64,000 nucleotides of DNA from assembly GCF_016920785.2 (NCBI RefSeq), contig NW_024609837.1:39983543-40047542 (forward strand), written 5' to 3'. Source of the stretch: Ixodes scapularis (Eukaryota > Arthropoda > Arachnida > Ixodida > Ixodidae). Under the pieces are notes generated by a model. The model did not search any database. It saw nothing but the letters and a program-made list of their open reading frames with translations, and was not told the DNA's origin. Position numbers and translations under genes: made by a program. Below, piece after piece: positions 11,411 to 22,500 of this stretch; within the stretch, counting starts at the first letter, position 1; every line of letters begins with the position of its first letter.

Positions 11411-12429
11411 TCGGTTGAAGTATTTACAAAAGGAGAGTATGCTTGTTTAAGCTGCGCGACGCTTTTAGAGCGAACGCGATAACGATGCTTTCTTAAATTG
11501 TCCTAAAAAATGTAGAATCGACGCGCATCAAATATTTACTGATTATGCCGCGGTCACGCTTCTCTAATACGTCATAGAAAAATACAGTTTGCAGACAGTG
11601 TTTGAGGTGAGTTTCTTCCTTCTATGACAGAACTGTCATATTGGTCATAAAAATGCTCGAGGCTTGTCCGCGGATAATTCTCTCATTATGTCCGCAGAGA
11701 AACTCCGTATCTCTGGTATGATCTAGGAGCGGTGCGAGTGCGGCCATAGATTGGAGTGCCGGAAGTGAGCAGTTCGCGCCGTACTGGTAGTTTCGTACAC
11801 AGCCCTTACAGTCTAAGAAGAAAAAACATTGGCGGCTACCTTTAGCTTCTGTGATGATGTGGACATTGTTAGAAGGAGAATAGTGAAGGAAAGAAAGGAA
11901 GAGGACGTGAAGAAGGGCACGAGAGGGTCAGTGGAGTACAGCCTGAGGCCGGACCACCGGACTGGGCGCTTGGGACACTCCCCAAACCAGTACAGGGCTG
12001 CCAGGTTGTGTGCTACGAGGTTTCCGCCTTATCTACGCTACCGGAAGACTGATTTCGTCGTCGGCACGCTTCGGCACCAAGAGGAATCCAAAACCGCCTG
12101 CACCTCGACGCCCCACCACGGTACACTTTCTGTCGTCACCTTTCCCATGGATGTACCCCAACCACCAAACAAGCGACGACACCCAATCACCCTGAATCTT
12201 CGAATTGGTTTGGACTTATCTGTCGAGTTATTGTTTGTTTATTTTCTGCATTTAGTCCCTTTCTTATTATTTTATAATAAAAATTGTCGAGTTTCTAGGT
12301 TTTGTCTCTGCGTTTTATTTATATATATTCTAGAGTTTCAAACCTTTTCATTACAGCTTCACAGTCCTATAATGCATAAATTGCATTATAAGGGAATTGG
12401 TGAGGGAATTGGCATCGCTGGACGTATGC
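11411..12429. other. Unassigned; one long open frame
   Basis: A 205-codon plus-strand frame runs through 11829-12446, but it opens on a non-ATG codon. Its first ~130 residues are basic and its tail is hydrophobic and AT-driven. No domain is recognised with confidence. It could be a decayed transposase or non-coding sequence, so I do not annotate a gene. Confidence 0.35.
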
Positions 12430-12868
12430 TTTTCCGCTTAACTTAACGGGGAAACTGGATTTGTGTCAGGGTCATTAGATGTCAATTTTCCTGCTAAATT
12501 TAGCGGGTAACTGAATTGGTGCATAGGTCACGTGAGGTCAATTTACCGCAAAGTTTAGCGGGAAACTTACCTGACGTTTTGAAAACAAGATGCGAATGTT
12601 TCCGCTAAATTTAGCGGGGAAGCTGAGTTGACATATAGGACACGTGCCATGAATTTTCCAAAGGTGTGTATGTCACGGAAAGTCACGTGACGTCAACTTC
12701 CCCGCTAAATTTAGTGGGGAAACTGAAGTGATGTTATCGCCACAATACGTGGTATTCTTCGCTAAATTTTGCGGGGAACCTGAGTTGACCCATAGGTCAC
12801 ATGCCCTCAATTTTCCCTGGGTGTATGGGTTACGTGACACCACTTTCCCCGCTAAATTTAGAGAAAAA
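12430..12868. repeat. Long-period CTAAATTTAGC / CACGTGACGTCA array
   Basis: About six or seven diverged units of roughly 60-65 bp. Each has a CCCCGCTAAATTTAGCGGGG-type palindrome followed by AACTGA(A/G)TTG.., then TAGGTCACGTGACGTCAA. The same long-period variant recurs at 690-1030 (weak), 38820-38990 (weak) and 61140-61385. It differs from the short-period arrays at 9.4-10.2 and 39.5-40.1 kb by the CACGTGACGTCA spacer, which contains E-box and CRE-like palindromes. Confidence 0.8.
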
Positions 12869-13197
12869 TGCACGAACGGACGGACGCACGGAAGAACGGA
12901 CACAATTCTGGGAGTGCGGGTAGTGTAAAACATATTGTATGCTGTAGAGAAAACTGACACGGCGATTTCTCGCTTGTGTTTGCAGTGTTGCTCTAACTAC
13001 AGTTTCCAACTACGAAATACCCATTCACCGAGGCAGTTTGTGTGGCGGTGGCTATGCCACGTTGCCTAGTGGCACTTCCTGTTTAAGGAGCAAAATGAAA
13101 CAATAGCTCATTTATTCCTTAAGCCCCGAGCGACAATTAATACGCTTGGCCGAAGCAAATCCTGCATGTCTGTCTGAAACCATCTCGTCAAGTGGGT

Positions 13198-13239
13198 CTT
13201 GCAAAAGTACATTCTTGTTGAAGTCTGTACTTTTGCAAG
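13198..13239. repeat. Short perfect hairpin
   Basis: Thirteen-base perfect arms, CTTGCAAAAGTAC at 13198-13210 and its complement at 13227-13239, enclose a 16-base loop. No downstream T-run follows that would make it a Pol III or terminator signal. It is probably a small foldback. Confidence 0.6.
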
Positions 13240-13851
13240 AAGAAAACATGTTTCCCGAGATAAAGACAGAGAGGCGCGCTTAGGTCGATGTACTTCTTTC
13301 CTCCGAATGCGGCTCTGTTTGTTTGGGGCGGCTCCTCGAGATTCCCGTGTTGCTCCAAATATCGGGAGACTTGAGCCTCTTGAGCCCCCGGAGCCCGTCA
13401 ATCCACTCGAGCGGCTTGATTCGTGGCGAGCCCGTGGGTAAACCCCTAGGCTACACTCCGCCTCACCTTGCCACGAAGCGAAGAGAACGCTGCTAGCCAT
13501 CGCAGCCAATCCAACGCCGTGTGAGTGTCACGTGATCTTTTGGACGCGCTGGGAGAGTAATCACGTCACACGTTTCCAGCACTGGGTTGGTTGGCATTCC
13601 TCGTAGCGTCCGCAATGCTCCGTCCTCCGGTGAAACGAAATACAGATGCATCAGACACGGAGCGCGTTCGGAGGCGGCGACTCACGGCGGGGAAAGAAAA
13701 AAAAAGCCGGCGAAGGAGAGGTGCGCTTTTAACGCGATGGGAAAAATTGGGGTCCAATGTTTACACTTGTTGATGTTTATAGTTTCATTTTTTAAGACGT
13801 CATATTTCATTTATACGAATGTCAGTGCGTGCTTCAAACACAAAACCAAAG

Positions 13852-13891
13852 TTTTTTTTTTTTTTTTTTTTTGGGGGGGGGGGGGGGGGGG
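13852..13891 (+). repeat. T21-G19 homopolymer junction
   Basis: Twenty-one T run directly into nineteen G. The G tract is G-quadruplex-capable on this strand. Such junctions can also mark an inserted poly(T)/poly(A) tail or an assembly weak spot. No gene adjoins it. The 12.87-15.0 kb region around it otherwise has only featureless short frames. Confidence 0.9.
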
Positions 13892-15011
13892 AGGGAAGAT
13901 GTGTTTTTTCGGGAAGGCACCTCGTGTTCCCAGCGGTGATCCAGCGTCCAGGGGCGATCCAAGCCAGGCTGATATTTTGGCAGAAGGTTTCTTTTCTTGT
14001 TTTTAGGGATTTTGCGCAACGGCACGTATCAGTGTTAAGGTAGCAACGACTTCATATTACGCTCTCACATATCGTTAACAACACCGAACTATGAGAAAGG
14101 GAAAGAAATAACGGTTCTAGAAAAGCGGCTCAGGCGGGAAATATTGCACGAATTAAAAGTCTGTATGTGATGTAACGTAGCAAAAATTGGGTATTCCTTA
14201 AAAATAATGCAACCCAAAACTAAGTTTTTTTTTTTTTTTTTTTTATTTCCTAATATTACGTTCGGAAACTGTTTATAAAAAAGTGTATGGGAGCTTCCAG
14301 AGAATTTTCAGTTAGGTGGTGGACATTATTACTCGGTATTATTTTAATGTGTATTGCCTTTTCTGTGAAATATTCAACCAAAAAGCCTGTAAGGGTCAAC
14401 GGCGGACGTGTTCGCAGACGAGAAAAAGTAAGCAACAGCTGTTGCTTGTGACGCCATCCCCTGGTAGATGCAGCGAGCAGACACACTATATGTCTCCTAC
14501 TCTGCGTCCCAAAAGGAGATAATAAAGCGAGATAATAAAATAAGTTCCTGCTTTTCTCCGATAACAAATACTCAGAAGGATTTAACACCGGCATCCAAGA
14601 AACCGGGACCAGCGGGGGACGCCTAAATCTCAGACTTCTATTAGCCCTGTAGGTGTCAAGGCTCGAGACACACGCGACCTCCTTTTACCGACACCGACAA
14701 ACGCGTCCAATATTAAATGAGTCCTCGTTCGACACAGCGCCTAAAACTTCGAATTCCGATGGCGCTACCCATGTCACGCTGGCGACCTCAAAACATTGTC
14801 GGACACAATGGCCCTGGACGAAGCCGTCCTGTCCTGGAAGGAAAGTCCCTGTCGCAAGTCATCGTTCGAAGCATTTGTTCGTATTTTTTATTTCTCTAGG
14901 AATTCGTTTAAATAAATTTTCCCGTTGGCAATAGAGAATATTGCGCCGGCATGCTAGTAGGCGGAGACTCGAAGACTGCGGAGCGAGTTTCCCAACGGCT
15001 GTCTATACTCA
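13892..15011. other. Unassigned DNA
   Basis: A second T-run lies at about 14226-14244. I see no gene, RNA or transposon terminus. Small frames on both strands show no domain signature. Confidence 0.45.
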
Positions 15012-15760
15012 GTTCATTACTAAACTTACATTGCGATGGAAGCTACGTCCTCGTTCAACCGATCATGCGTCGACCTTTCGTCACGTGATCAAGCCTTCGT
15101 TCATACCAGCGCGCGGAGGGACGCGGCGGTCGATGAAAAACAAGCGGTTGGTCGGTCGGCGAGCGAGTGGCTTCCACCGCTAAGCTGTGCAAAGCCGTTC
15201 ACCGCTAAGCTGACGCTGACAGTGGAAGCTACATGCTCGTTAAACCAGTCATATGGCTGGCTTTAGCCAGGTGATCATCTATCTACGCGCAGAAGGAGGA
15301 GTCAGGGAAAGAAAGGCATGATGTAGAAAACCCGAGACTGTGGTAAAAGCAGGGAAACTTGGTCGAAGAAGGACAGGGAAAAATAACGTTTCCCCTGTCC
15401 TTGTTCTTCGACCAAGTTTCCCTGCTTTTGCCACAGTCTCGGGTTTTCTACATCATGATCAACATCCACCAGCTCGCCTGTGCACTCACTGTTTTTTCAA
15501 AGAAAGGCAGCCGGTTGACAGGTTCGGTGACGGCGCGCCTCTAACCGCACTGTCAACTTAAGGGTGGGCGACGTATGTACTCCGTTCAGTACTAAGCTGA
15601 CAGCGCGGTGGAAGCTACGTGCATGTTGGACCAATCACATGCCGATCTTTCGCCACGTGATCACTCTCCCGCTCATAGACGTGCGCGGAGAGCAAAGTCA
15701 GGTGATAAAAGCGACACGCTTGATTGGTCCGACGAGTGCGGAACTACAACCGCACTGTTA
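15012..15760 (+). repeat. Three-copy tandem repeat with CCAAT and CACGTGATCA
   Basis: Diverged units start near 15012, 15198 and 15584. Each has the order CAGTTCA..CTAAGCTGAC.., GTGGAAGCTACGT, an ACCAATCACATG-type CCAAT element, (C/G)ACGTGATCA and a GCGCGGAG motif. Units 1 and 2 are about 186 bp apart. Units 2 and 3 are about 386 bp apart because a hairpin (15317-15457) and flanking DNA lie between them. The motif set is promoter-like, but no transcript start or ORF follows clearly. Confidence 0.65.
15317..15457. repeat. Long near-perfect hairpin, 141 bp
   Basis: Arms of about 62-66 bp begin CATGATGTAGAAAACCCGAG on the left (15317-15378) and reappear inverted on the right (about 15392-15457). 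They contain one substitution and a small indel. The loop is about 13-15 bp (AAAAATAACG...). It lies between tandem units 2 and 3. It could be a foldback MITE or produce double-stranded RNA if transcribed. No target duplication is evident. Confidence 0.85.
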
Positions 15761-18388
15761 GATTACGGCCGAACAAGGTATAATCTCCGCCATTCTGGGA
15801 CTCTCGTGCGGCAGGAACCCCTTCCGGTTCAACGAAAGACAGACGACGGGTCCGACATGGGATGCCCACCGAAGTTATTTCCAAATTCCTTTGCGGCTTG
15901 GAAGCAACCCGCGTTCCACCCCCTTCTCCTGTCTTCCGTCCGATCTTGTCGTCCAGTAAAAAGGATTAACAGGTAGGTACGCACGTAGGCTGGCGCTCTT
16001 TGCTATATTGTCCAGCGAACTTCCAAAATAAATATACCGCGGATATTAAAAAAAACGAACACTAAAGCTTAGAGAACAGGGCCTTTTCGATTGTTCTTAC
16101 TTTTTACTCAAAATACGTCTCTTTGTTTTATATAACTCTTCAACTTCAACAGCCTGACTGATTACAAGTAACGCTTCAAAAAATTTCTACCCTGCAAAAA
16201 AAAAAAAAAAAAGACTGATTTATTGTGTTGTTTAAAAAGAGAACACGCCTAATACTCCTGTTTTATTGGTGCTGGCTATGGCAATTTTTTTCCACCAACA
16301 TGAAGGGAATTAAATTTGTTCAACCCTTTAACTTTTCCGCAATGTCGCTAAAATGTATTGTCTGAATAGTAACTAGTAAAGTGGCCTATTTTGACGATGG
16401 GCGCAACAGCTAAAGTGAATACACATTAAGTTAATTAACCTTTAGTGCTCTAGGGTCATTGACGGGATGACAACGGCAGTTGTCGCGCCTCCGGCGCGAT
16501 CTTCTGCCTTTGATGTCGCTTCGGCGTCTTGCGAGCATTGAGCATGCACGCGCAACCAAAGCACGGCGGAAGGCATGTAGCACGTGCTGGAGGCCCGGCG
16601 TTCAAAAGAGTTGCCTGGCCGTTTTCAACTTACCAGAGACTTCAAACTTTAATTTGCGCTCGCACCTGGACGATCACTCCGGTAGGTAACTTTATCGCGA
16701 AATGATAATGCCTTAATTACTAGTGTGTTTTTTTAACTATCGTAAGTTTCATCTCAAACGCACTGTATGCAAGGAGCCCTTACAGATTTATGTGATTGTG
16801 TATGTTAGATTCGGGGATGCCGCACATAAAATCTCAATTGACAGGCATTTGTCTTAATCGCAAATATATATATATGTATATATATATGTGTGTGTGTGTG
16901 TCTGTGTGTGTGTGTGTGTGTGTGCGTAACAAGAAAAACAGGCGAGCGAGTCTTCGCGCTGTACTGTACTTCGTACATGCAGCCTTGACCCTGGGCGCGG
17001 CGATTAAAGAAATTGGCTGCACACTTAACATGTCAACGCCACCCCTTATTTTTAGCCTTTTGTACTTTTCTTCAGACTGCCTTATTTATTCTTAGTCCAT
17101 TTTTTCTTTCCAAATGGGAACGCACCTTTGTGGCAACGCGTCATAAATTCCCTCCCCTGTCCCCCTCCCCCCCCCCCCCCCCGGCCAAGAAAAAAACAAA
17201 ACAGAACATTTACGGACACAAGGAATAAAGATTTTATTAATTTAACTTCTGTAACTCGGGGTTTTGGATGACACGAAAGTCGTAAGCTTCGCAATATTTT
17301 AGGGAAAAACGAATTATGCAATTGAAAACACACTTGCAAATCCAGAAAGTACGCTCGCAATAAAGACCTAAGTAAACATTAACACAAGACGTAAATCGAA
17401 GTTAATCTCACCCTCTTAAAAAAACATTGAACAAATTTACTTCTAAGTCATAAGCAGACATGAGAAAACAACACGAAAATCAAATCCAAATGTCGGAGTG
17501 AATTCGAGATATGGCTGGCTCAGAGGCGGAGGTTTTGAAGAACGAAAAACGTGATCGACCAAGCCCATGGGTCGCTGAGGTTTAGCATAATTTTGCATAA
17601 CACTTCCATCGATTCGATCCGCTTCCGCAGGTCTCCTCCTCTAAGCTCAAATTCGTATATTTCTCGGGAGCTTTAAGTAACTCGCGAAAAACATAAACTA
17701 AAAAGAAAAGAAATCGGTAGGTGCTTACGTGCACTATTCTACATAAATGTACGTAGAACTACGTGAGGGGGGGGGGGGGGGCACAAGAAATCGCGCTTGA
17801 GTCGCGTAAGAGAGCCGCTTGAACTGCCAATGCCGCAGAGGGCGCGTGCTCGGCCGCTCAGCCGCAGTCTAGAGTGATGAGCGAAGATTGTGTAATCACG
17901 GCTGCCGGAGCGGCGTCTATTGCCGTTTAAAAGCCTGTTCACACGTGCAGCGGAGCGCTGCAAGCATAGGGCTGACTTTGCGCTAAACGCATGCTGACGA
18001 TAGCGTTCACCAAATTCGCATAGTACCGTAAAAACTGTTGCTCATGGCAGACAATAAGGAGCTGACGACAAGTGAGCGGCCCTGCATCGGTGGTCCACTG
18101 CATGTGGGAGCCGGCCTTTATGGGGTATCCACACGAAGGAGAACTCCGCGGACGGATGCCGTGACGTCAACAACATGGGAAATTCTGTCCCCGGCTCCCC
18201 CGCCTATACGTCATCCCTTTTTGACGCCTCGCGGCGCCGTCCTCCTCCGTGAAGGAGGCGCAAAGGCCAAAGACACATAAAAAATACAATATTACTTAAC
18301 TAGATTTTAAATCGCGATATTTAAGACTAACTGAAGTCATCCTCATCTTTACTCAACAAAAATGTACTGATTTAGTAACGTTATCGTA
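15761..18388. other. Unassigned DNA with low-complexity tracts
   Basis: No gene is recognised. It contains an A-run near 16196-16212, an AT/GT microsatellite (16864-16924), a C16 run (17167-17182) and a G15 run (17767-17781). The GC-rich block 17800-18260 has short frames but no domain. Confidence 0.45.
16864..16924. repeat. (TA)n(TG)n compound microsatellite
   Basis: An alternating TA tract passes into a TG tract with one TC interruption. It is a simple sequence repeat with no adjacent gene. Confidence 0.95.
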
Positions 18389-18390
18389 TA

Positions 18391-19149
18391 CGAGGTGTGA
18401 TCAAAAAGTTCCGGGACTGATCCTTTTGCATAAACAAAGAGGGCAGCATATTGATGCGCCTGCAGCGGTCGAGGAAAGTGACCACCGTGTCCCGTTCTAC
18501 CAAAGGGTGTCGCTTTGTGAACAGTCGAAGCTGCGCTACGCGAGCTTGTTGGACCACATGCACAATGGCGATTTCGCCATAAACTGCAAACCGAAGCGAG
18601 AGCGAACATCAATTATGCGTTAAACTTGGCAAATATAAAACAGAGGTTTTTGAAATTATTCAGCAGGCTTGTGTTAAAAGCAGCAAATTTTACAAAGTGT
18701 TTCAAGTGCCATTAGCGCTTCTGGAACGGCAGAGCGTCGCTGGAAAACCAAGAGCGTATACAGCGACCTTATCCCACCTTTCCTTAACTTCAGTGGCGTT
18801 CTGCCATTCTTGAGGCGCTATTGCTACTCAAAACACTTCGCACACTTTACTTCTCTTTTACATAACCTTTTTTTAAATCATTTAAGAGGTTTCTGCTTTG
18901 GGTTTGCCGAGCTTGACGTAAAATTGATGTACGCTCACGCTGTGGTTTGCAGTCAATGGCGGGATCGCCATTATGCTCGTGCATGTGGTCAAACAAGCTC
19001 GTGTAGCGCAGCTCCAAAGGTTCACGAAGTGACGAACTTTGGTATAACGAGGCACGAAGGTCCCTTCCTCCAACGGCTGTGCGCGCATCATTGTGCTACC
19101 TTCTGTTATTAAGCTATAAGTTCAGTGAGAACTTTTTGATCACACCTCG
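18391..19149. mobile_element. Palindromic mariner derivative, 759 bp
   Basis: Both ends carry the mariner-type terminus CGAGGTGTGATCAAAAAGTT and are flanked by TA (18389-18390 and 19150-19151). The similarity continues inward for about 260 bp. 18391-18660 and 18880-19149 are inverted copies of the same 5' end of a mariner transposase gene. Each contains the N-terminal VKLGK motif (18618 onward on plus; about 18920 downward on minus), which matches the KLGK..TET.E...QA region of mariner transposases by family knowledge. The centre (about 18660-18880) extends one copy with broken, degenerate transposase-like sequence. No catalytic DDD domain is present, so the element is non-autonomous. Confidence 0.85.
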
Positions 19150-19191
19150 TACATAGATACGTAAGCTCACCAAAATTGTTTAGTTAAATAC

Positions 19192-19483
19192 TGTCACGAA
19201 TGACAAGGTGAAACAAAGAATAACTGGGAAAATTGAAACGTTTAATGGGGCAAACTTGTGCCCGGAAATAAAAAGGGAACAGAAGAAAGCAGAGCGTCGC
19301 GGGCGTCGAAGTCGACATGACAGTAGAGTCGAACGCTGTAGCGAAAACTGCCTCTGGCTCGCTACGCGAAGCCCCTTATGTACACTCGTGGGCTTCTGGA
19401 ATGATCGGCGCAGAAAGTTCGACGCGTAGCACGTTGAGAACTCGGACAAGTACCATGATTCTCGAATTTATCAGAACACTACA
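19192..19483 (-). repeat. Candidate solo LTR, 292 bp
   Basis: Read on the minus strand it begins TGTAGTGTTCTG and ends CATTCGTGACA. A TATA-like TACATAAGGGGC lies about 100 bp in and an ATTAAA poly(A)-type signal lies near the end, which is the order expected of an LTR. No 4-5 bp target duplication is clear, and no internal region or partner LTR exists in the window. An alternative is the body of a tRNA-headed SINE starting at the adjacent tRNA-like sequence. Confidence 0.4.
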
Positions 19484-19508
19484 TTCCAGGGATAAACAAA
19501 ATATACGT

Positions 19509-19577
19509 CACTCCCAGGAATCGAACCCTGGCTTTTCACGTGGGAGGCAGGCACGATAACCGTTAGGCCAAGCGCGC
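19509..19577 (-). pseudogene. tRNA-like relic (possibly Gly-CCC)
   Basis: On the minus strand a box A-like TGGCCTAACGGTTA is followed by an anticodon-loop-like CTCCCAC and a perfect box B GGTTCGATTCC. The acceptor and anticodon stems do not pair and the T-loop is one base too long for its best stem. This is therefore a pseudogene or the head of a tRNA-derived repeat. It lies 25 bp upstream (minus sense) of the candidate LTR. Confidence 0.5.
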
Positions 19578-22500
19578 AGACTACTTCGCCAGCTGCGCGC
19601 GCGGCAAGATTAGAGACCTATACAAGGTGTGCTTTTAGTTGTTTCAAAATTAAAAAAAATAGGGAACTTCTTTTAAGTTTTTCTTTTTTCTTTTTAGTTC
19701 AAGCGCAAGATGGTGGTCATGGTAGCCACTAGAAAAAAGGCGAGGTGGTTTAATTAGTCAGCTAATTAGCTAAAATATCTCAATCAAGTTTTTTTCATGT
19801 TTTATGCATTTGGAGGATTTACGCGTGGAGGCAATAAAATCTGGCCCTGCCGTAAGTTTTTTATTTAATTTTAATTCGTAGTGGGCGCTACGGAGCGAGA
19901 AACGCTACCTTTTTACGCGACTTCAAACCAAAATTAACGTTGCTTTGTGCCTTCGGCATTGATACATGGGTGTGGGCCATCGCTGCCGGCGTCGCTTGCA
20001 GAGCCAGCAGAGGTGCGAATGTCCGCTTAATCTCTTGTAAAGAAATTTAAACCACCATACCTTCGATATTGTGGCTAAAGCATTATAGAACTTATGCGGT
20101 TGCTGGTAAATATTTGGCGTTTACGTTATGTGCAAACTAGGATGCAATAATAAAATCTCTTCTTTCACTTCCAGCATTTATAATAAAGTAAAAAAGCAAG
20201 ACATCGGCAAATTCAAAACGTGTGTCACAAAAAAAAACTGAAATTCGTTTTACTCCGACTATTTTTAACATTTAATTCCAACGTAGTCGAGTTAGCCATT
20301 TCAAACGAAAGTGTCAATGAGGGTCAGTGCGTTCCACTACGGCACATATTTCATTTTTTCGAAAAGATTCTCGCAAGAGATTTTTACCTTTACGAAATAT
20401 ATGCTTGTTGACTGTCAGTCATCTATTGGAGGGTGAGCCTCTACCGGACATACTTTCAGGCACGTCTTTTTAACATTACAGAATATTTTGTCAATGCACT
20501 GTTTTACGGAGTGCTCCTTTTTCGCTGTACTATTTAGTACCGTGTTTTAATATCGCTGTGCTATTTTGTTCGTCTACTTTTAAGCCCACATAATTGTAGC
20601 ACGTGTCACTTTGACCTTGTGGGGTGTTGTTTTGTCGTAGGTTGTTCTGTTGTGATGTTCTTTGCAAAAGAACGACGACGCAATTTGTACCCAAATCACA
20701 AAAACAGAAGAGACGCATTGAATCGGGACTTAGATTTTATAATCAACTCTTGCATATTGCTGTGTAATCTACAGACGAGAGTGTTTCGTGTAGGTATGGG
20801 TCTGATCACTTCGGGACTCATCTGGAGCAAATATTTTTTGTGTCTTTGTTTGTGAAGAAATAAAATAGTTGATTGAAACTTATTGAACACACCGCAGACA
20901 GCAGTCCTATACATAGCATCAACCTTTTTGTCTGCGTGCATAACTAAGTCAGAGATTTTAAATCCATGAAAAGCCTAGCCAGGAAATATTCCGCACTCAT
21001 CACTTTTGCCGTAATACTAGCCATCTGACCACGGCACAGGTGAAACTGCACCAATCCCCAATTGTTCAACCTTTCGTAATGACCTCAAGTCACGCACAAT
21101 TAGGGGAACCAATCAAAAACCTTTATCGGGCAGCCTTGATTTTGTCGCCCCAAAAAATGAAAACAAGCAAGATAGGGCGATCATATTCCTGCTAGAATCC
21201 CTTCATATCACCCTCTCGCGGTCGGCGCCTACGTCAAGCGGTCGTTCACGCGTGCCGAGTCCACATTAGGCGTAAAAGTATGTTCCATCACGCACCTGGC
21301 TGCAAAGCTAATGGTTTGGGATTTCTCGTTGTACCGTAACGAGGCGTTGGCGTGAGTCGTGATGTGAACCGGAACCTAAATCTGCGCTGTCGCTGGTTCT
21401 AACTCTGCTCGTCTCACTTTGTCCGCGTCTGTCCAGAAGTGTTGACGGATCGGGAAAAACAGCGCCAATGATCCCCCACGATATCTGATGACTCACCGAC
21501 ACGAACGATACGAATCTGTTTGCGCCGGTGTTTGCGTTCCCGCCAGTACGACCTCAAAGCTCCTCTGGTTTTACTTGTGGGCTCCTAGACACACTTAGTA
21601 CAGGAAGGTGGTACTCACATTTTTGAGGGCCCTTTTTTATATTGTTGGGAGCTGGTTTAGGCGCCTAAAGTCGTTCAGCAAACGCTCAATACGTTTCTTT
21701 TAGTAGAGGGGAGAAAAAACATTTAGTTGGCACTTATACACATTGAGTGCAAATCTATGGTGTCAGGCATTCACTTGGTATCACGGAGTCATATAAGATT
21801 AGAAAAATAAAGCGTTTTTGACAGATATACAAAATAATTTTATTGAATGATCCTATGGCGTGATCTTGATATCCGGTGTAATAATGAAAATTTGAGGGCG
21901 ACATCTCTCGGGAAATTTCTACGATTACTGGTCGCTCACATAAGGGAGCTAGAATTTCACCCTGCGCATTTTCTTTTCTTTGTTTTGTTACAATAACTAT
22001 AACAAAAATATATATATTGTATTCCTATTCTTTATACAAAAAAAATAATGTATTCAATAGGAGTAACAAAAGTATAATTGAAATCAGTCATATATTTGTC
22101 CCCTTTGACGAAACCCAGAACTTGCAACGAGTACAAAGAACGCATACCCTGTTGCGAGCGAAAAATCACTGACACCTTTTCCACAAAAATAAAACCTTCA
22201 TCTTCTTTGTTTTTTTCTAGAGAAAAGCTATTATTTCTGCGTGTTTTTTACAAAATCATAACAATTACTAGCAAAATACTGAAAGGAAAAGGCAACGCCC
22301 ATAAATATATAAATTGTTTTGCAACTAAGATTAAACACGGCAGTGTTCGAAATTTCCGTGAACAAATGAAATTATAAACACGTGGCGAGTGTACATACTA
22401 CACGGGTTCAAAATAAGACAGCGAGTATGCAGCAGGAGTAACAAACATCAAATCCAAGACCAAGTAAATTTTTAAGCAAAGAAACAGGAAGAAGAGGACA

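Noticed and set aside
11829..12446. 205-codon plus-strand open frame as a gene
   Set aside because: It opens on a non-ATG codon, has no recognisable domain, and its hydrophobic tail comes from AT-rich DNA.
20600..20880. LINE 3' end
   Set aside because: Only an AATAAA-like tail resembles one; there is no RT sequence upstream and no target duplication.
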